Origin: Cytophagales bacterium
GTDB taxonomy: Bacteria > Pseudomonadota > Gammaproteobacteria > Burkholderiales > Burkholderiaceae_C
Direction: 5' to 3'
Assembly: GCA_030054145.1 (NCBI GenBank)
Contig: JASGCK010000003.1
Span: forward strand, 171,127-235,126
Length of the DNA: 64,000 nucleotides
Within the stretch, counting starts at the first letter, position 1. Each line of letters opens with the position of its first letter. This document shows, piece after piece, positions 26,076 through 35,798 of this stretch. The notes below the pieces were generated by a model that was given only the letters and a program-made list of their open reading frames with translations, was not told the DNA's origin and searched no databases. The position numbers were made by a program, and so were the translations under genes.

Positions 26076-27404
26076 ATGGACAACTCCACGCTGATTCAGC
26101 GCAGCCTGCAACATGTGTGGCACCCTTGCACGCAAATGAAGCGGCACGAAACGCTGCCGCTGGTGCCCATCGCCAAGGCCCAAGGCGTGTGGCTGTATGA
26201 CTTTGAAGGTCGCCGCTACCTTGACGGCGTCAGCTCTTGGTGGGTCAACTTGTTTGGCCACAGCCATCCGCACATCAAGGCGGCGCTGGTGGCGCAGCTT
26301 GAACAGCTGGATCACGTCATGCTGGCGGGTTTTACCCATGAACCCGTCGTCGAGCTGTCCGAAAAACTCGGACAGTTGACCGGTTTAGGCCATGCTTTTT
26401 ACGCCAGCGACGGTGCCTCGGCCACTGAAATTGCTTTGAAGATGAGCGCCCATTACTGGCGCAACAGTGGTCGGCCTGAGAAGTGCTGCTTTGTTGGCTT
26501 GGCGGGCGGCTATCACGGCGAAACCGTGGGCGCGCTGGCGGTCACCGACATCGCGCTTTTTCGGGAAGCCTACGCACCGCTGGTGCGGCTGGCCGCCACC
26601 GTGCCCAGTCCCGACGCACGTTCAGCTCAGCCAGGTGAAAGCGCTGCCGACGTCGCCACGCGCGCCGCCACAGCGCTGCAAGTCTGGCTGGAGGCGAACC
26701 ACGCCAACACGGCTGCGCTGATTGTCGAACCGATGGTGCAGTGTGCCGCCGGCATGGTCATGCACGATGCCAGTTACTTGAAGCATGTGCGTGCGTTGTG
26801 CGACCGATATGAGCTGCATCTGGTGGTCGATGAAATTGCCACTGGCTTTGGCCGCACAGGAACGATGTTTGCGCACCAGCAAGCTGGCATCCGGCCAGAC
26901 TTCATTTGCCTGTCCAAAGGCCTGACCGGCGGCACGCTGCCGCTCTCCGCCGTGCTGACCACTGACACGGTTTACCAAGCTTTTTACGACGACGATGTTG
27001 CTCGCGGCTTTTTACATTCTCACTCTTACACTGGCAACCCGCTGGCCTGCCGCGCCGCGCTGGGCACGTTGGAACTGTTCGAGCAAAACGATGTGCTGGC
27101 CAACAACATCACCTTGGCCAAGACTATCAGCCAAGCCTTCGCGCCCTTGACCGCCCATGAACGCATCCGGGATGCCCGGCAACTCGGCATGATATGGGCT
27201 TGGGATGTAGACAGCACATTGCCTACTTTTTCGCGGACCTACCAACAGCACGCCATGGCCAACGGTGTGCTGCTGCGACCTATTGGAAACACGATTTATG
27301 CCATGCCACCTTATGTGATGGATGAAGATACCGCCGGCCACTTGGCACGCGGTGCGCTGGCCGCCTTAGTGGCCACACTGGCCGAAGAAACAATCCATGC
27401 TTGA
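26076..27404 (+). CDS. bioA: Adenosylmethionine-8-amino-7-oxononanoate aminotransferase
   Basis: BioA transfers the amino group of S-adenosylmethionine to KAPA to give DAPA, the third-last step of biotin synthesis. The class III aminotransferase fold shows VWHPCTQMKRHE near the N-terminus, VSSWWVNLFGHSHP, the acidic VVDEIATGFGRTG and the PLP lysine in FICLSKGLTGGTLP near residue 282. The ATG at 26076 (MDNSTLIQRSLQHVW) fits the family start. It overlaps bioD by 8 bp. Codon use favours CTG, GCC and GGC more than the flanking genes. Confidence 0.97.
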   Translation: MDNSTLIQRSLQHVWHPCTQMKRHETLPLVPIAKAQGVWLYDFEGRRYLDGVSSWWVNLFGHSHPHIKAALVAQLEQLDHVMLAGFTHEPVVELSEKLGQLTGLGHAFYASDGASATEIALKMSAHYWRNSGRPEKCCFVGLAGGYHGETVGALAVTDIALFREAYAPLVRLAATVPSPDARSAQPGESAADVATRAATALQVWLEANHANTAALIVEPMVQCAAGMVMHDASYLKHVRALCDRYELHLVVDEIATGFGRTGTMFAHQQAGIRPDFICLSKGLTGGTLPLSAVLTTDTVYQAFYDDDVARGFLHSHSYTGNPLACRAALGTLELFEQNDVLANNITLAKTISQAFAPLTAHERIRDARQLGMIWAWDVDSTLPTFSRTYQQHAMANGVLLRPIGNTIYAMPPYVMDEDTAGHLARGALAALVATLAEETIHA

Positions 27405-28095
27405 GTTGCAGAAATTCTCGGTTTTTGTCACCGGCACCGACACCGGAGTCGGCAAAACATTGGTGAGTGCGGCGCTGCTGCACGCGCTGGCTAGGCATTA
27501 CCCGCGCGTCGTCGGCATGAAGCCAGTGGCGGCAGGAACGACTCTGGTGGACGGCTTTCAAGCCAACGACGATGTGTTGGCACTGCGCGCGGCCTCCAAC
27601 TGCCCAGTGCCGTCCGAACTCGACAACCCGGTGCTGCTGTCCGACCCGCTGTCGCCGCATATTGCTGCCGCGCGCGCCAGAGTGGAAATTTCCATCGCGC
27701 ACTTGGTCGCTTGCCACCAGCAATTGCTGGAGCACGTCGATGCAGTCGTGGTTGAAGGCGCAGGCGGTTTCATGGTGCCGCTCTCTGACACACAGACTGG
27801 CGCCGATCTGGCGCAAGCGCTGGGACTACCGGTAGTGCTGGTCGTCGGTATGCGGCTCGGTTGCCTCAACCACGCCTTGTTGACAGCCCTGGCTATTCGC
27901 GGACGCGGTCTGACGCTGGCCGGCTGGGTCGCCAACCATGTGGACCCAGACATGCTGGCGCAAGCGGACAACATCGCTTTTTTGCGACAACAACTCCAGG
28001 CACCGCTGCTCGCAAGCATCGCTCACCAGGCGCAGCTTGACGCCAGAAATATTCACCTTGAACTCCCGCTCACATGGCAAACTCCGCTTCTTTAA
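27397..28095 (+). CDS. bioD: Dethiobiotin synthetase
   Basis: BioD closes the ureido ring of DAPA with CO2 and ATP to make dethiobiotin. The 232-residue protein has the P-loop [18 protein letters not shown], a KPVAAG segment and [15 protein letters not shown], all standard for the family. It overlaps bioA by 8 bp upstream and bioF by 22 bp downstream, so translation is probably coupled. Confidence 0.97.
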   Translation: MLELQKFSVFVTGTDTGVGKTLVSAALLHALARHYPRVVGMKPVAAGTTLVDGFQANDDVLALRAASNCPVPSELDNPVLLSDPLSPHIAAARARVEISIAHLVACHQQLLEHVDAVVVEGAGGFMVPLSDTQTGADLAQALGLPVVLVVGMRLGCLNHALLTALAIRGRGLTLAGWVANHVDPDMLAQADNIAFLRQQLQAPLLASIAHQAQLDARNIHLELPLTWQTPLL

Positions 28096-29333
28096 CTGGC
28101 TCTTGGCTTGATGAATTTTCAGCGCGTCTTAGCGATCTGGATCAAGCCCATCTGCGCCGCCAACGGCAAGTGGTGGAACCAGAAGAAGGCGCTTATCTGC
28201 GCGTCAACGGGCAACGCCTGCTGGCTTTTTGCAGCAACGACTACCTCGGGCTGGCCAATCACCCGGCGCTGGTGCAAGCCGCCTGCGACGGCGCTCGTGC
28301 TTATGGTGTCGGCTCGGGCGGCTCACCCTTGGTCAGCGGGCACAGCAGCGCCAACGACGCGCTGGAGCTGGCGCTGGCCCGCTTTATTGGCCTGCCGCGC
28401 GCACTTTACTTTTACGCAGGCTATGCCACCAACATCGGCATCGTGCCTGCACTGGTGGGCAAAGGTGATGCGATTTTTTCGGATGCGCTGAACCACGCCT
28501 GCCTGATTGATGGCGCACGGCTGTCTGGAGGGCAGATTCACCGCTATACACATGCCGACATGGCGGCGCTAGAACAGCAACTCGTGAGTAGCCCAGCGCC
28601 ACGTAAACTTGTCATCAGCGACGCGGTGTTCAGCATGGACGGTGATGTCGCCGATGTGCCTGCGCTGTTGGCTCTGTGCGAACGCCACGATGCCTTGCTG
28701 CTGCTCGACGACGCGCACGGCTTTGGCGTGCGCGGTCCACAAGGGCGCGGTTGTCTGGCTCACTTCAACCTGTCGGGTGAAAACGCCTCGCTGCGTATTC
28801 TTTACATGGCCACATTGGGCAAGGCCGCTGGCGTGGCCGGGGCCTTTGTCGCCGGCAGCGACGCGCTGATTGAATGGCTGCTGCAAAAAACTCGCAGTTA
28901 TATTTTTGCCACCGCTGCACCCGCGTTGTTGGCCCGCGCCTTGCAAATGAGTCTGCAATTGATCGAGCAAGACGAGTGGAGGCGTGAGCACCTGCAGAGG
29001 CTGATTGCGCGTTTAAGGGCTGGTCTCCACCAAGGCCTTCAAGGCAGCTCATGGCAACTCGCCGCATCCCCGACGGCCATTCAACCGCTGCTGATCGGCT
29101 CCAACGACGCCGCGCTGACCGTCATGCAAGGCCTGCGCGAACGCGGCATATGGGTGCCGGCGATTCGCCCACCCACTGTGGCCGTGGGCACAGCACGCTT
29201 GCGCATTGCCTTGTCGGCAGCCCACACCGAAGCCGATGTGGACCGCTTGGTACAAGCCCTGACGGCGCTGGCCAAGTCCGCATCTGCGTGGAGCTGTCCG
29301 TTGCCCTCAAGGCTGGGTAAAATCACTGGCTAA
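28074..29333 (+). CDS. bioF: 8-amino-7-oxononanoate synthase
   Basis: BioF condenses pimeloyl-ACP or -CoA with alanine to KAPA. The PLP enzyme shows [13 protein letters not shown], the segment [29 protein letters not shown] and the PLP lysine in [14 protein letters not shown] near residue 250. At 419 residues it is somewhat longer than the usual 380-400, with a C-terminal extension after [10 protein letters not shown]. It lies in the overlapping bioA-bioD-bioF run. Confidence 0.96.
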   Translation: MANSASLTGSWLDEFSARLSDLDQAHLRRQRQVVEPEEGAYLRVNGQRLLAFCSNDYLGLANHPALVQAACDGARAYGVGSGGSPLVSGHSSANDALELALARFIGLPRALYFYAGYATNIGIVPALVGKGDAIFSDALNHACLIDGARLSGGQIHRYTHADMAALEQQLVSSPAPRKLVISDAVFSMDGDVADVPALLALCERHDALLLLDDAHGFGVRGPQGRGCLAHFNLSGENASLRILYMATLGKAAGVAGAFVAGSDALIEWLLQKTRSYIFATAAPALLARALQMSLQLIEQDEWRREHLQRLIARLRAGLHQGLQGSSWQLAASPTAIQPLLIGSNDAALTVMQGLRERGIWVPAIRPPTVAVGTARLRIALSAAHTEADVDRLVQALTALAKSASAWSCPLPSRLGKITG

Positions 29334-29377
29334 GGTTGGCAAGCCCCACCCGCACCCTCATTCTGGAGCTCCCATTC

Positions 29378-30388
29378 ATGTCTGCTGTTTTGACCCAACC
29401 CCTCGCTTTTTACCCACCGCGCTCCACTGCCCCCAAAGAAGCTGACCGTTGGGGTGTGGATGCCATTGAAGCGCTGCTCAACCTGCCGTTCCCGGAGCTG
29501 ATGCACCAAGCCCAAACAGTGCACCGCGAGAACTTCAACCCAACGTACATTGAATTCGCCACGCTGCTGTCGGTGAAAACCGGCGGCTGCGCCGAAGACT
29601 GCGGCTACTGCCCGCAAGCCGCCCGCTACGACACCGGCGTGGAAGCCAGCAAGCTGATGGAGCCGGCCGAGGTTTTGCTGGCTGCCAAAGCCGCGCAAGC
29701 CGCTGGCGCGACCCGTTTTTGCATGGGTGCCGCCTGGCGCTCGCCGAAAGACCGCGACATTGAAAAAGTCGCCGAGCTGGTGCGCACCGTCAAAGCGCTG
29801 GGCTTAGAAACCTGCGCGACGCTGGGCATGTTGGAAGATGGTCACGCCCAAACCCTGCAAAGCGCCGGCCTAGACTACTACAACCACAACCTCGACAGCG
29901 CCCCCGATTTTTACGGCGACATCATCACCACCCGCGACTACCAAGACCGACTTGACACGCTGGCACGGGTGCGTAGCGCCGGTGTTAAGGTCTGCTGCGG
30001 CGGTATCGTCGGCATGGGTGAAACACGCCGCCAACGCGCCGGCCTGGTCGCCGAGCTGGCCAACCTGACGCCTTACCCCGAGTCGGTGCCAATCAACAAC
30101 CTGGTCAAAGTCGAAGGCACGCCATTGGCGAATCAGGCTGACTTGGATCCGTTTGAATTTGTCCGCACCATTGCCGTGACGCGCATCACCATGCCCAAAG
30201 CACGGGTGCGTCTGTCAGCTGGTCGCCAGCAAATGGGCGACGGCGTGCAGGCCCTGTGTTTCTTGGCTGGAGCCAACTCAATTTTTTATGGCGACAAGCT
30301 GCTGACTACCGGCAACCCCGACACCGACGCTGACGTGAAACTGCTGGAGCGCCTAGGCATGAGCCGCGCGACCCCTGAAGTGCGCTAA
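29378..30388 (+). CDS. bioB: Biotin synthase
   Basis: BioB is the radical SAM enzyme that inserts sulfur into dethiobiotin. The iron-sulfur motif [10 protein letters not shown] (CxxxCxxC) is present, along with [13 protein letters not shown] and the second cluster ligands in the barrel ([12 protein letters not shown]). The 336-residue product is full length. The ATG at 29378 follows a TGGAG ribosome site; an upstream TTG in frame at 29336 is less likely. It ends the bio block, with no bioC or bioH in the window. Confidence 0.97.
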   Translation: MSAVLTQPLAFYPPRSTAPKEADRWGVDAIEALLNLPFPELMHQAQTVHRENFNPTYIEFATLLSVKTGGCAEDCGYCPQAARYDTGVEASKLMEPAEVLLAAKAAQAAGATRFCMGAAWRSPKDRDIEKVAELVRTVKALGLETCATLGMLEDGHAQTLQSAGLDYYNHNLDSAPDFYGDIITTRDYQDRLDTLARVRSAGVKVCCGGIVGMGETRRQRAGLVAELANLTPYPESVPINNLVKVEGTPLANQADLDPFEFVRTIAVTRITMPKARVRLSAGRQQMGDGVQALCFLAGANSIFYGDKLLTTGNPDTDADVKLLERLGMSRATPEVR

Positions 30389-30559
30389 CACCCAGCACGC
30401 AATGTTGCGCCGCTTCTGGTTAGATGCCCGCTGAATTCAGCTCCTGTATTCAGGAATCACACCTACAAACAGCTAAGCACAGCCCTTGCCCACCTTGCGG
30501 CCCGCTTGAGCGATTTCCCAGAGTGATAGGCAGATGCGTGTTTACTGTGGCGATTAAAC

Positions 30560-30587
30560 TGGCGGGGTAACTGCTTTTTTTTAGGAT
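30560..30587 (+). repeat. Right direct repeat flanking the biotin gene block
   Basis: The same sequence as at 25940-25966 apart from eight rather than seven T residues. It lies 12 bp before the ATG of the ATP-grasp gene, so it may be the original leader of that operon or the end of a mobile element. Confidence 0.85.
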
Positions 30588-30599
30588 TAAAGGGCTCCG

Positions 30600-32051
30600 A
30601 TGAATTTTTACGATGAGATGTACGGACTAGATGCCAAGCACGAACGCCCTTTGGCGCATTACGAGGCTTATCAACGCTGGGCTCAGGGCTATACATCTGA
30701 GGCAATGACTAGCAAACGAGCGCAAGCGGATGCGGCTTTTCGGCAAGTGGGCATTACATTTGCGGTCTACGGTGACGATGCGGGGGCGGAGCGCTTAATT
30801 CCATTTGATTTGATTCCGCGCATCATTCCATCGCATGAATGGTCAACGCTGCAAAAAGGTTTGATTCAGCGCGTGCAGGCTTTGAATATGTTTGTGCACG
30901 ACGTGTATCACGATCAGCACATTGTGAAAGCGGGTGTTGTGCCTGCGGAGCAAATTTATTTGAATGCGCAGTATCGCCCGCAGATGCAGGGCGTTCAAGT
31001 TGCGGGCAACAACTATTGCCACATCTCGGGCGTGGACATTGTGCGGGCAGGGCAAGGCGAGTTTTATGTGCTGGAGGACAACTTGCGCGTGCCATCGGGC
31101 GTGTCGTACATGCTGGAGGATCGCAAAATGATGATGCGGCTCTTTCCAGAAGCGTTTGCAACTTTGCCAATTGCGCCGATTGAGCACTACCCCGATCTTT
31201 TGCTGCAAACCTTGCGCGAGAGTGCGCCGCTCGGTGTGGATGATCCCAGTGTTGTGGTGATGACGCCTGGTATGTACAACTCAGCGTATTTTGAACACGC
31301 ATTTTTAGCGCAGCAAATGGGCGTGGAGCTGGTTGAGGGCAAAGATATGTTTGTCGAGGAGGGCTTGCTCTATATGCGCACGACGCAAGGGCCGCAGCGT
31401 GTGGATGTGATTTACCGCCGCATTGATGACGACTTTTTAGACCCGCTGGTGTTCCGTGCCGACTCCAACTTGGGTGTGCCAGGTTTGATGTCGGTGGTGT
31501 GTGCGGGTCGCGTGACCATTACCAATGCCGTGGGCACAGGCGTTGCGGACGATAAATCGACTTATCCATTTATCCCTGACGTGATTAAGTTTTATTTGAA
31601 TGAAGAGCCGATTTTGCATAACGTGCCAACCTATCAATGTCGCAAGCCCACTGATTTGTCTTATGTGCTGGCCAACTTAAAAGACTTGGTGGTCAAAGAA
31701 GTCCACGGCGCAGGCGGCTACGGAATGCTGGTGGGTCCTGCGGCAACAACCGCGCAAATCGAAGACTTCCGCACACGCTTGCTGGCTAAGCCTGAGGGCT
31801 ATATCGCCCAACCAACGCTGGCGTTATCAACTTGCCCAACCTATGTGCAGAGCGGCATTGCGCCGCGTCATATCGACTTGCGCCCTTATGTGCTGTGCGG
31901 CAAAGAAACGCGGTTAGTCCCTGGTGGTTTGTGCCGCGTGGCGCTGGGCGAGGGCTCGTTAGTGGTGAACTCGTCACAAGGCGGCGGCACCAAAGACACA
32001 TGGATCTTGGAAGAAACAAGCGCTGATTTGAAGGAGATCGCATCATGCTGA
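30600..32051 (+). CDS. Circularly permuted ATP-grasp (type 2) protein
   Basis: The 483-residue protein is a member of the circularly permuted ATP-grasp family, which likely forms amide or peptide bonds using ATP. Visible family motifs include LIPFDLIPRII, a YHISGVDI-like region (NNYCHISGVDIVRAGQGEFY), VLEDNLRVPSGVSYML and DVIYRRIDDDFLDPL, and later KEVHGAGGYGMLVGP. It overlaps the alpha-E gene by 7 bp and begins a four-gene run with transglutaminase-like and Anbu genes, a conserved combination in proteobacteria. The actual substrate is unknown. Confidence 0.93.
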   Translation: MNFYDEMYGLDAKHERPLAHYEAYQRWAQGYTSEAMTSKRAQADAAFRQVGITFAVYGDDAGAERLIPFDLIPRIIPSHEWSTLQKGLIQRVQALNMFVHDVYHDQHIVKAGVVPAEQIYLNAQYRPQMQGVQVAGNNYCHISGVDIVRAGQGEFYVLEDNLRVPSGVSYMLEDRKMMMRLFPEAFATLPIAPIEHYPDLLLQTLRESAPLGVDDPSVVVMTPGMYNSAYFEHAFLAQQMGVELVEGKDMFVEEGLLYMRTTQGPQRVDVIYRRIDDDFLDPLVFRADSNLGVPGLMSVVCAGRVTITNAVGTGVADDKSTYPFIPDVIKFYLNEEPILHNVPTYQCRKPTDLSYVLANLKDLVVKEVHGAGGYGMLVGPAATTAQIEDFRTRLLAKPEGYIAQPTLALSTCPTYVQSGIAPRHIDLRPYVLCGKETRLVPGGLCRVALGEGSLVVNSSQGGGTKDTWILEETSADLKEIASC

Positions 32052-33001
32052 GCTCCACCGCTGATCATTTATTTTGGATGGCACGCTATACCGAGCGTGC
32101 TGAAAACACGGCGCGAATGCTTGATATCCATTTGCAAAGTAGTTTGCTGGCGGGCGGCAAAAGTAGTGAAGAGCGCAGTCAAGCTGCACGTGCGATGTTG
32201 CTGATCTCCGAGCTTGAGCCTGCTTACCTGATCACGCACGATGTGATGAGTAGTGATTCGGTACTGCGCTTCATGGTTGCCGACAGTACCAATGCGTCGA
32301 GCATTTACAACGCGCTTTATTCGGCTAGAGAAAACGCACGTGCGGTACGCGGAGCGCTTACCACCGAGCTGTGGGAGACCATGAACGTGACTTGGCTTGA
32401 GTTGCAAGAGCGCTTAACCAATGATGCATGGGCACGCGATATGCCTGCGTTTTTTGCGTGGGTCAAACACCGTGCGCATCTCACGCGCGGCGTGACATCG
32501 GGAACGATGCCGCGCGATGATGCTTATCGTTTTGTGGCGCTAGGAACCGCATTGGAGCGTGCGGATAATGTGGCGCGTTTGCTGGACGTGAAGTTCTTTG
32601 AGGGCAGCGTCAACAGCGAACAAGATTGGGATGCCCGAGTTGAAAAGGACGAGTACTACCACTGGGCAGCGATCTTGCGCAGCGTGTCGGGCTTTGAGAT
32701 TTACCGCAAAACATACCGCGACACCATCACACCGGCACGGGTGGCGGAGTTGCTGATTTTGCGTGCCGATATGCCGCGCTCACTCATGGCGGCGATGAAC
32801 GCTTTGTGCAATCAATTAGTCAGGCTCGCCAACAAGCGCAGTGCCCAAACTTTGCGCCAAGCGGGATTGCTGCAAGCGCAAATTCAATATGCCCATATTG
32901 ACGATGTTTTGCAGCAAGGTTTGCACGCCTATCTCACGCAATTTTTGGAGCGCATTAACGCGATTGGACAAGGCATTAGCCAAGACTTCTTGGTCGCATA
33001 A
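32045..33001 (+). CDS. Alpha-E domain protein
   Basis: A mostly helical 318-residue protein of the alpha-E family, starting MLSSTADHLFWMARYTERAE, the family hallmark, with repeated acidic helices (YRFVALGTALERADNVARLL). Such proteins accompany permuted ATP-grasp genes and are presumed to work with them, possibly as a second enzyme or scaffold. Biochemistry is not established. Translation is probably coupled to the ATP-grasp gene (7-bp overlap). Confidence 0.92.
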   Translation: MLSSTADHLFWMARYTERAENTARMLDIHLQSSLLAGGKSSEERSQAARAMLLISELEPAYLITHDVMSSDSVLRFMVADSTNASSIYNALYSARENARAVRGALTTELWETMNVTWLELQERLTNDAWARDMPAFFAWVKHRAHLTRGVTSGTMPRDDAYRFVALGTALERADNVARLLDVKFFEGSVNSEQDWDARVEKDEYYHWAAILRSVSGFEIYRKTYRDTITPARVAELLILRADMPRSLMAAMNALCNQLVRLANKRSAQTLRQAGLLQAQIQYAHIDDVLQQGLHAYLTQFLERINAIGQGISQDFLVA

Positions 33002-33027
33002 TCTTCTAGCTTTTTCCGATAAAAATC

Positions 33028-33834
33028 ATGCGCCTCATCATTCATCACAACACCCACTATCACTACGAAGATGCGCCTAAACATTTGATTCAATTGCTGC
33101 GCTTGTCGCCGCGCGAAGACGCACATCAACGCGTTATCAATTGGCACATTTCCACGCCAGGTAAGCAAACGCTGTTCAAAGATGCGTTTGGGAATCTCAC
33201 GCACACGCATATGCTGAGCAGCCCGCTGCCCGATGTTCATTTGCAAGTCTCGGGCATTGTGGACGTGGCTGCGCTGGTCATGGGTGTTGTGCCAGACGAT
33301 CACCGCACCCACACAGTTCCTGCCATGACTTATTTAGTGCCAACGCCGCTGACTACCAGTTTTTCGGCGATTGACGAACTCGCTCAATCTGCGCTGCCGC
33401 ATGGTATGCACACGGGGATTGATGCGCTTGTGCTAGCCAGAGCGATTTGCCAAGCGGTGCTTTACCGAGCGGGCAACACCGATGTGACTAGCACGGCAAA
33501 GCAAGCGTTTGAACTTGCCAGCGGGGTTTGCCAAGACCACGCGCACGTGATGATTGCCGCTTGCCGCAGCTTGCTTGTTCCTGCTCGCTATGTCAGTGGC
33601 TACGTTGATCCTGGCAATAGCCGTGCGGCGGCAAGCCATGCGTGGGTTGATGTTTGGTTGCAAAACAGTTGGGTCAGCATTGACGTGACGAATGGCATTT
33701 ACGCTAGTGATTCACATTGCCGTTTAGCCATCGGGCGCGACTATTTAGATGCCTGCCCCGTGCGCGGTATGCGCGAAGGCGGTCAAACCGAGCAACTGGA
33801 TGTGTCGGTAACCGTTGAGAGTTTGCAGCAATAA
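33028..33834 (+). CDS. Transglutaminase-like cysteine protease-fold protein
   Basis: The protein has a bacterial transglutaminase-like N-terminal domain (HHNTHYHYEDAPKHLIQLLR) and a core domain with the catalytic triad Cys168 (SGVCQDHAHV), His204 (SHAWVDVWL) and Asp219 (SIDVTNG). Such proteins can act as peptidases or amide-transfer enzymes. In the operon with ATP-grasp, alpha-E and Anbu it probably processes or removes the same peptide or amide modification. That function is inference from context. Confidence 0.92.
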   Translation: MRLIIHHNTHYHYEDAPKHLIQLLRLSPREDAHQRVINWHISTPGKQTLFKDAFGNLTHTHMLSSPLPDVHLQVSGIVDVAALVMGVVPDDHRTHTVPAMTYLVPTPLTTSFSAIDELAQSALPHGMHTGIDALVLARAICQAVLYRAGNTDVTSTAKQAFELASGVCQDHAHVMIAACRSLLVPARYVSGYVDPGNSRAAASHAWVDVWLQNSWVSIDVTNGIYASDSHCRLAIGRDYLDACPVRGMREGGQTEQLDVSVTVESLQQ

Positions 33835-33862
33835 AATTGCACATTTATTTATTTGAATCTTC

Positions 33863-34720
33863 ATGACTTATTGCATTGCTATCAAACTGAACGCGGGTCT
33901 TGTGATGTTGTCTGACAGCCGCACCAATGCAGGCGTAGATCACATCAGCACCTTTCGCAAAATGACCGTGTTTGAGAAGAAAGGTAACCGCGTGATTACT
34001 TTGCTCTCGTCGGGTAATTTGGCGATCACGCAAATGGTGCGTCAGCGCATTAACCAAGGCTTTGTGGACGCAGACGGCACGGAGCGCACCATTTGGAACG
34101 TCAAGACCATGTTTGATGCGGCTCAGTTGGTGGGCGATGCGGTGCGGGCGGTGGCCGAGCGCGAAGCCCATGCACTGAAAGCGGCTGACGTGGAGTTCAA
34201 CATCAGCTTGCTTTTGGGCGGGCAAATCGGGACAGAGGAGCCGCGTTTGTTTCACGTCTATGCTGCGGGCAATTTCATTGAAGCGGCGGATGAAAATTGT
34301 TATTTTCAAATTGGCGAAGCCAAATATGGCAAACCGATTGTTGACCGAGTAATCTCGCCCGATGGGTCTTTGGATGAAGCCGCCAAATGCGCTTTGATCT
34401 CGATGGATAGCACGCTCAAATCAAACTTGTCGGTGGGAATGCCGCTGGATTTGTTGATCTATCAAACCGATGCGCTTGAGGTGACGCACGTCACGCATAT
34501 TGACGAAAAAAACGAATATTTCCAGATGATTCGCAATAGCTGGGGGCAAAAGTTAAAGCAAGTTTTTAGCGAAATTCCATCGCCGAATTGGTTGCCCTTA
34601 CAACCTAGCGAGTCGCACTACAAACCGCTACTAGAAACGCCTCAATCGTTTGCGCCGCAAACGGCGGTGCTGACGTTTCAGCAACTCTCGCTGGGCGAGG
34701 CGGTGCAACAAGCGCAATAA
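33863..34720 (+). CDS. Anbu, proteasome-like peptidase
   Basis: The protein begins MTYCIAIKLNAGLVMLSDSR, so Thr2 would be the N-terminal nucleophile after removal of Met, as in the Ntn-hydrolase fold of proteasome beta subunits and HslV. It matches Anbu (ancestral beta subunit), a self-assembling proteobacterial homologue, through ISTFRKMTVFEKKG and GEAKYGKPIVDRVI. The last 40 or so residues are an unstructured-looking tail rich in Gln and Pro. It ends the four-gene operon. A clear substrate or unfoldase partner is not known for the family. Confidence 0.93.
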   Translation: MTYCIAIKLNAGLVMLSDSRTNAGVDHISTFRKMTVFEKKGNRVITLLSSGNLAITQMVRQRINQGFVDADGTERTIWNVKTMFDAAQLVGDAVRAVAEREAHALKAADVEFNISLLLGGQIGTEEPRLFHVYAAGNFIEAADENCYFQIGEAKYGKPIVDRVISPDGSLDEAAKCALISMDSTLKSNLSVGMPLDLLIYQTDALEVTHVTHIDEKNEYFQMIRNSWGQKLKQVFSEIPSPNWLPLQPSESHYKPLLETPQSFAPQTAVLTFQQLSLGEAVQQAQ

Positions 34721-34741
34721 CTGGAATCGGTCAAAGGCTTG

Positions 34742-34804
34742 GTTTATGGGTTATGGTTTATGGGTTATGGGTTATGGGTTATGGTTTATGTTTGATGGTT
34801 TATG
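34742..34804 (+). repeat. Nine tandem heptamers (GGTTATG/GTTTATG)
   Basis: Nine adjoining 7-bp units run GTTTATG, GGTTATG, GTTTATG, three GGTTATG, GTTTATG, TTTGATG, GTTTATG. The tract fills most of the gap between the Anbu gene and the Bug-type receptor gene and ends 14 bp before the next ATG. Such tracts can change copy number by slippage. Confidence 0.92.
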
Positions 34805-34818
34805 AAATAGGAGAGTGA

Positions 34819-35796
34819 ATGATGAGCTTACTAAAAATGACGCGCCTCACCAAAACGCTGCTTGCGCTGATTGCCTCGGCCTTTGTGCACGCTGCTGTAG
34901 CTGACGACAGCATCAAGATATTGGTTGGCTTTCCAGCAGGCGGCGGAACGGATGCCATTGCCCGCACATTGGCGGATAAATTGAAAGAGCAGTTGGGTGT
35001 GTCGGTGGTTGTTGAGAACAAGGCGGGCGCAGGCGGTCAAATTGCGGCGCAAGTTTTGAAGACCGCCGCGCCAGATGGCAAAACTTTTTTCTTGACGCAT
35101 GACCACACCATTAGCATCTTGCCGCAAGTGGTGAAAAACCCTGGCTTTGATCCCGCTCGCGATTTTGTCCCCGTAGCAGGTTTCGCTAGCTTTGTGAATG
35201 TGTTTGCCGTCTCGGGCGCAACGCCAGCAAAAAGCATGAGTGACTACGCGGCGTGGGTGCAAAAACAAAATAACGCAAAGTCCGCCGTAGGCGTGCCCGC
35301 TCCCGCATCTGTGCCCGAGTTTTTGGTCAGCATGATCGGTCGTCATTACAAGCTTGATCTAGTCGCCGCGCCGTACAGGGGCAGTGCGCCTTTGATTGCC
35401 GATATGCTGGGCAACCAAATTTCTGCGGGCATTGCATCGCTGCCAGACTTTATTCAAAATCACCAAGCGGGCAAGTTGCGCGTGATTGCTGTGATGGGGC
35501 GTTCGCACCAATCGCTTGTGCCCGGTGTGCCGACCTTTGCGGAACTCGGGGTTGCAGGTTTTGAAGATATACCGTACTACGGATTTTTTGCGCCTGCTGG
35601 CACGCCGCAAGCAACGTTGAATCAATTCGCTAGTGCCTTGGAGCGCGTGCTTGCAATGCCTGATGTTCGCGAGAAGCTTGTTGCCATGGGGCTTGCCGTT
35701 AAGTTTGAAACGCAGGCGCAGTTCACCCAGCGCGAGCGTGCTTATACGCAGGCTTGGGAGCGCATCATCAAGGCCAGCGGTTTTCAAGCGCAATAA
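34819..35796 (+). CDS. TTT-family (Bug) periplasmic solute-binding protein
   Basis: The 325-residue protein has a signal peptide (MTRLTKTLLALIASAFVHAA) and the start of mature Bug proteins (IKILVGFPAGGGTDAIARTL), followed by VVVENKAGAGGQIAAQ. Bug proteins bind organic acids and deliver them to TctAB-type transporters, or act as orphan sensors. The genes downstream encode a CoA transferase, MFS carrier and TPP enzyme. No tctAB is adjacent; one lies about 20 kb away at 54918. A heptamer tandem repeat precedes the gene. Confidence 0.93.
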   Translation: MMSLLKMTRLTKTLLALIASAFVHAAVADDSIKILVGFPAGGGTDAIARTLADKLKEQLGVSVVVENKAGAGGQIAAQVLKTAAPDGKTFFLTHDHTISILPQVVKNPGFDPARDFVPVAGFASFVNVFAVSGATPAKSMSDYAAWVQKQNNAKSAVGVPAPASVPEFLVSMIGRHYKLDLVAAPYRGSAPLIADMLGNQISAGIASLPDFIQNHQAGKLRVIAVMGRSHQSLVPGVPTFAELGVAGFEDIPYYGFFAPAGTPQATLNQFASALERVLAMPDVREKLVAMGLAVKFETQAQFTQRERAYTQAWERIIKASGFQAQ

Positions 35797-35798
35797 AA

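Noticed and set aside
30389-30559. Frames between bioB and the right direct repeat that read like a protein tail, including YKQLSTALAHLAARLSDFPE
   Set aside because: Two competing frames look equally plausible, neither matches a family that I can name, and there is no start or ribosome site. It may be transposase debris.
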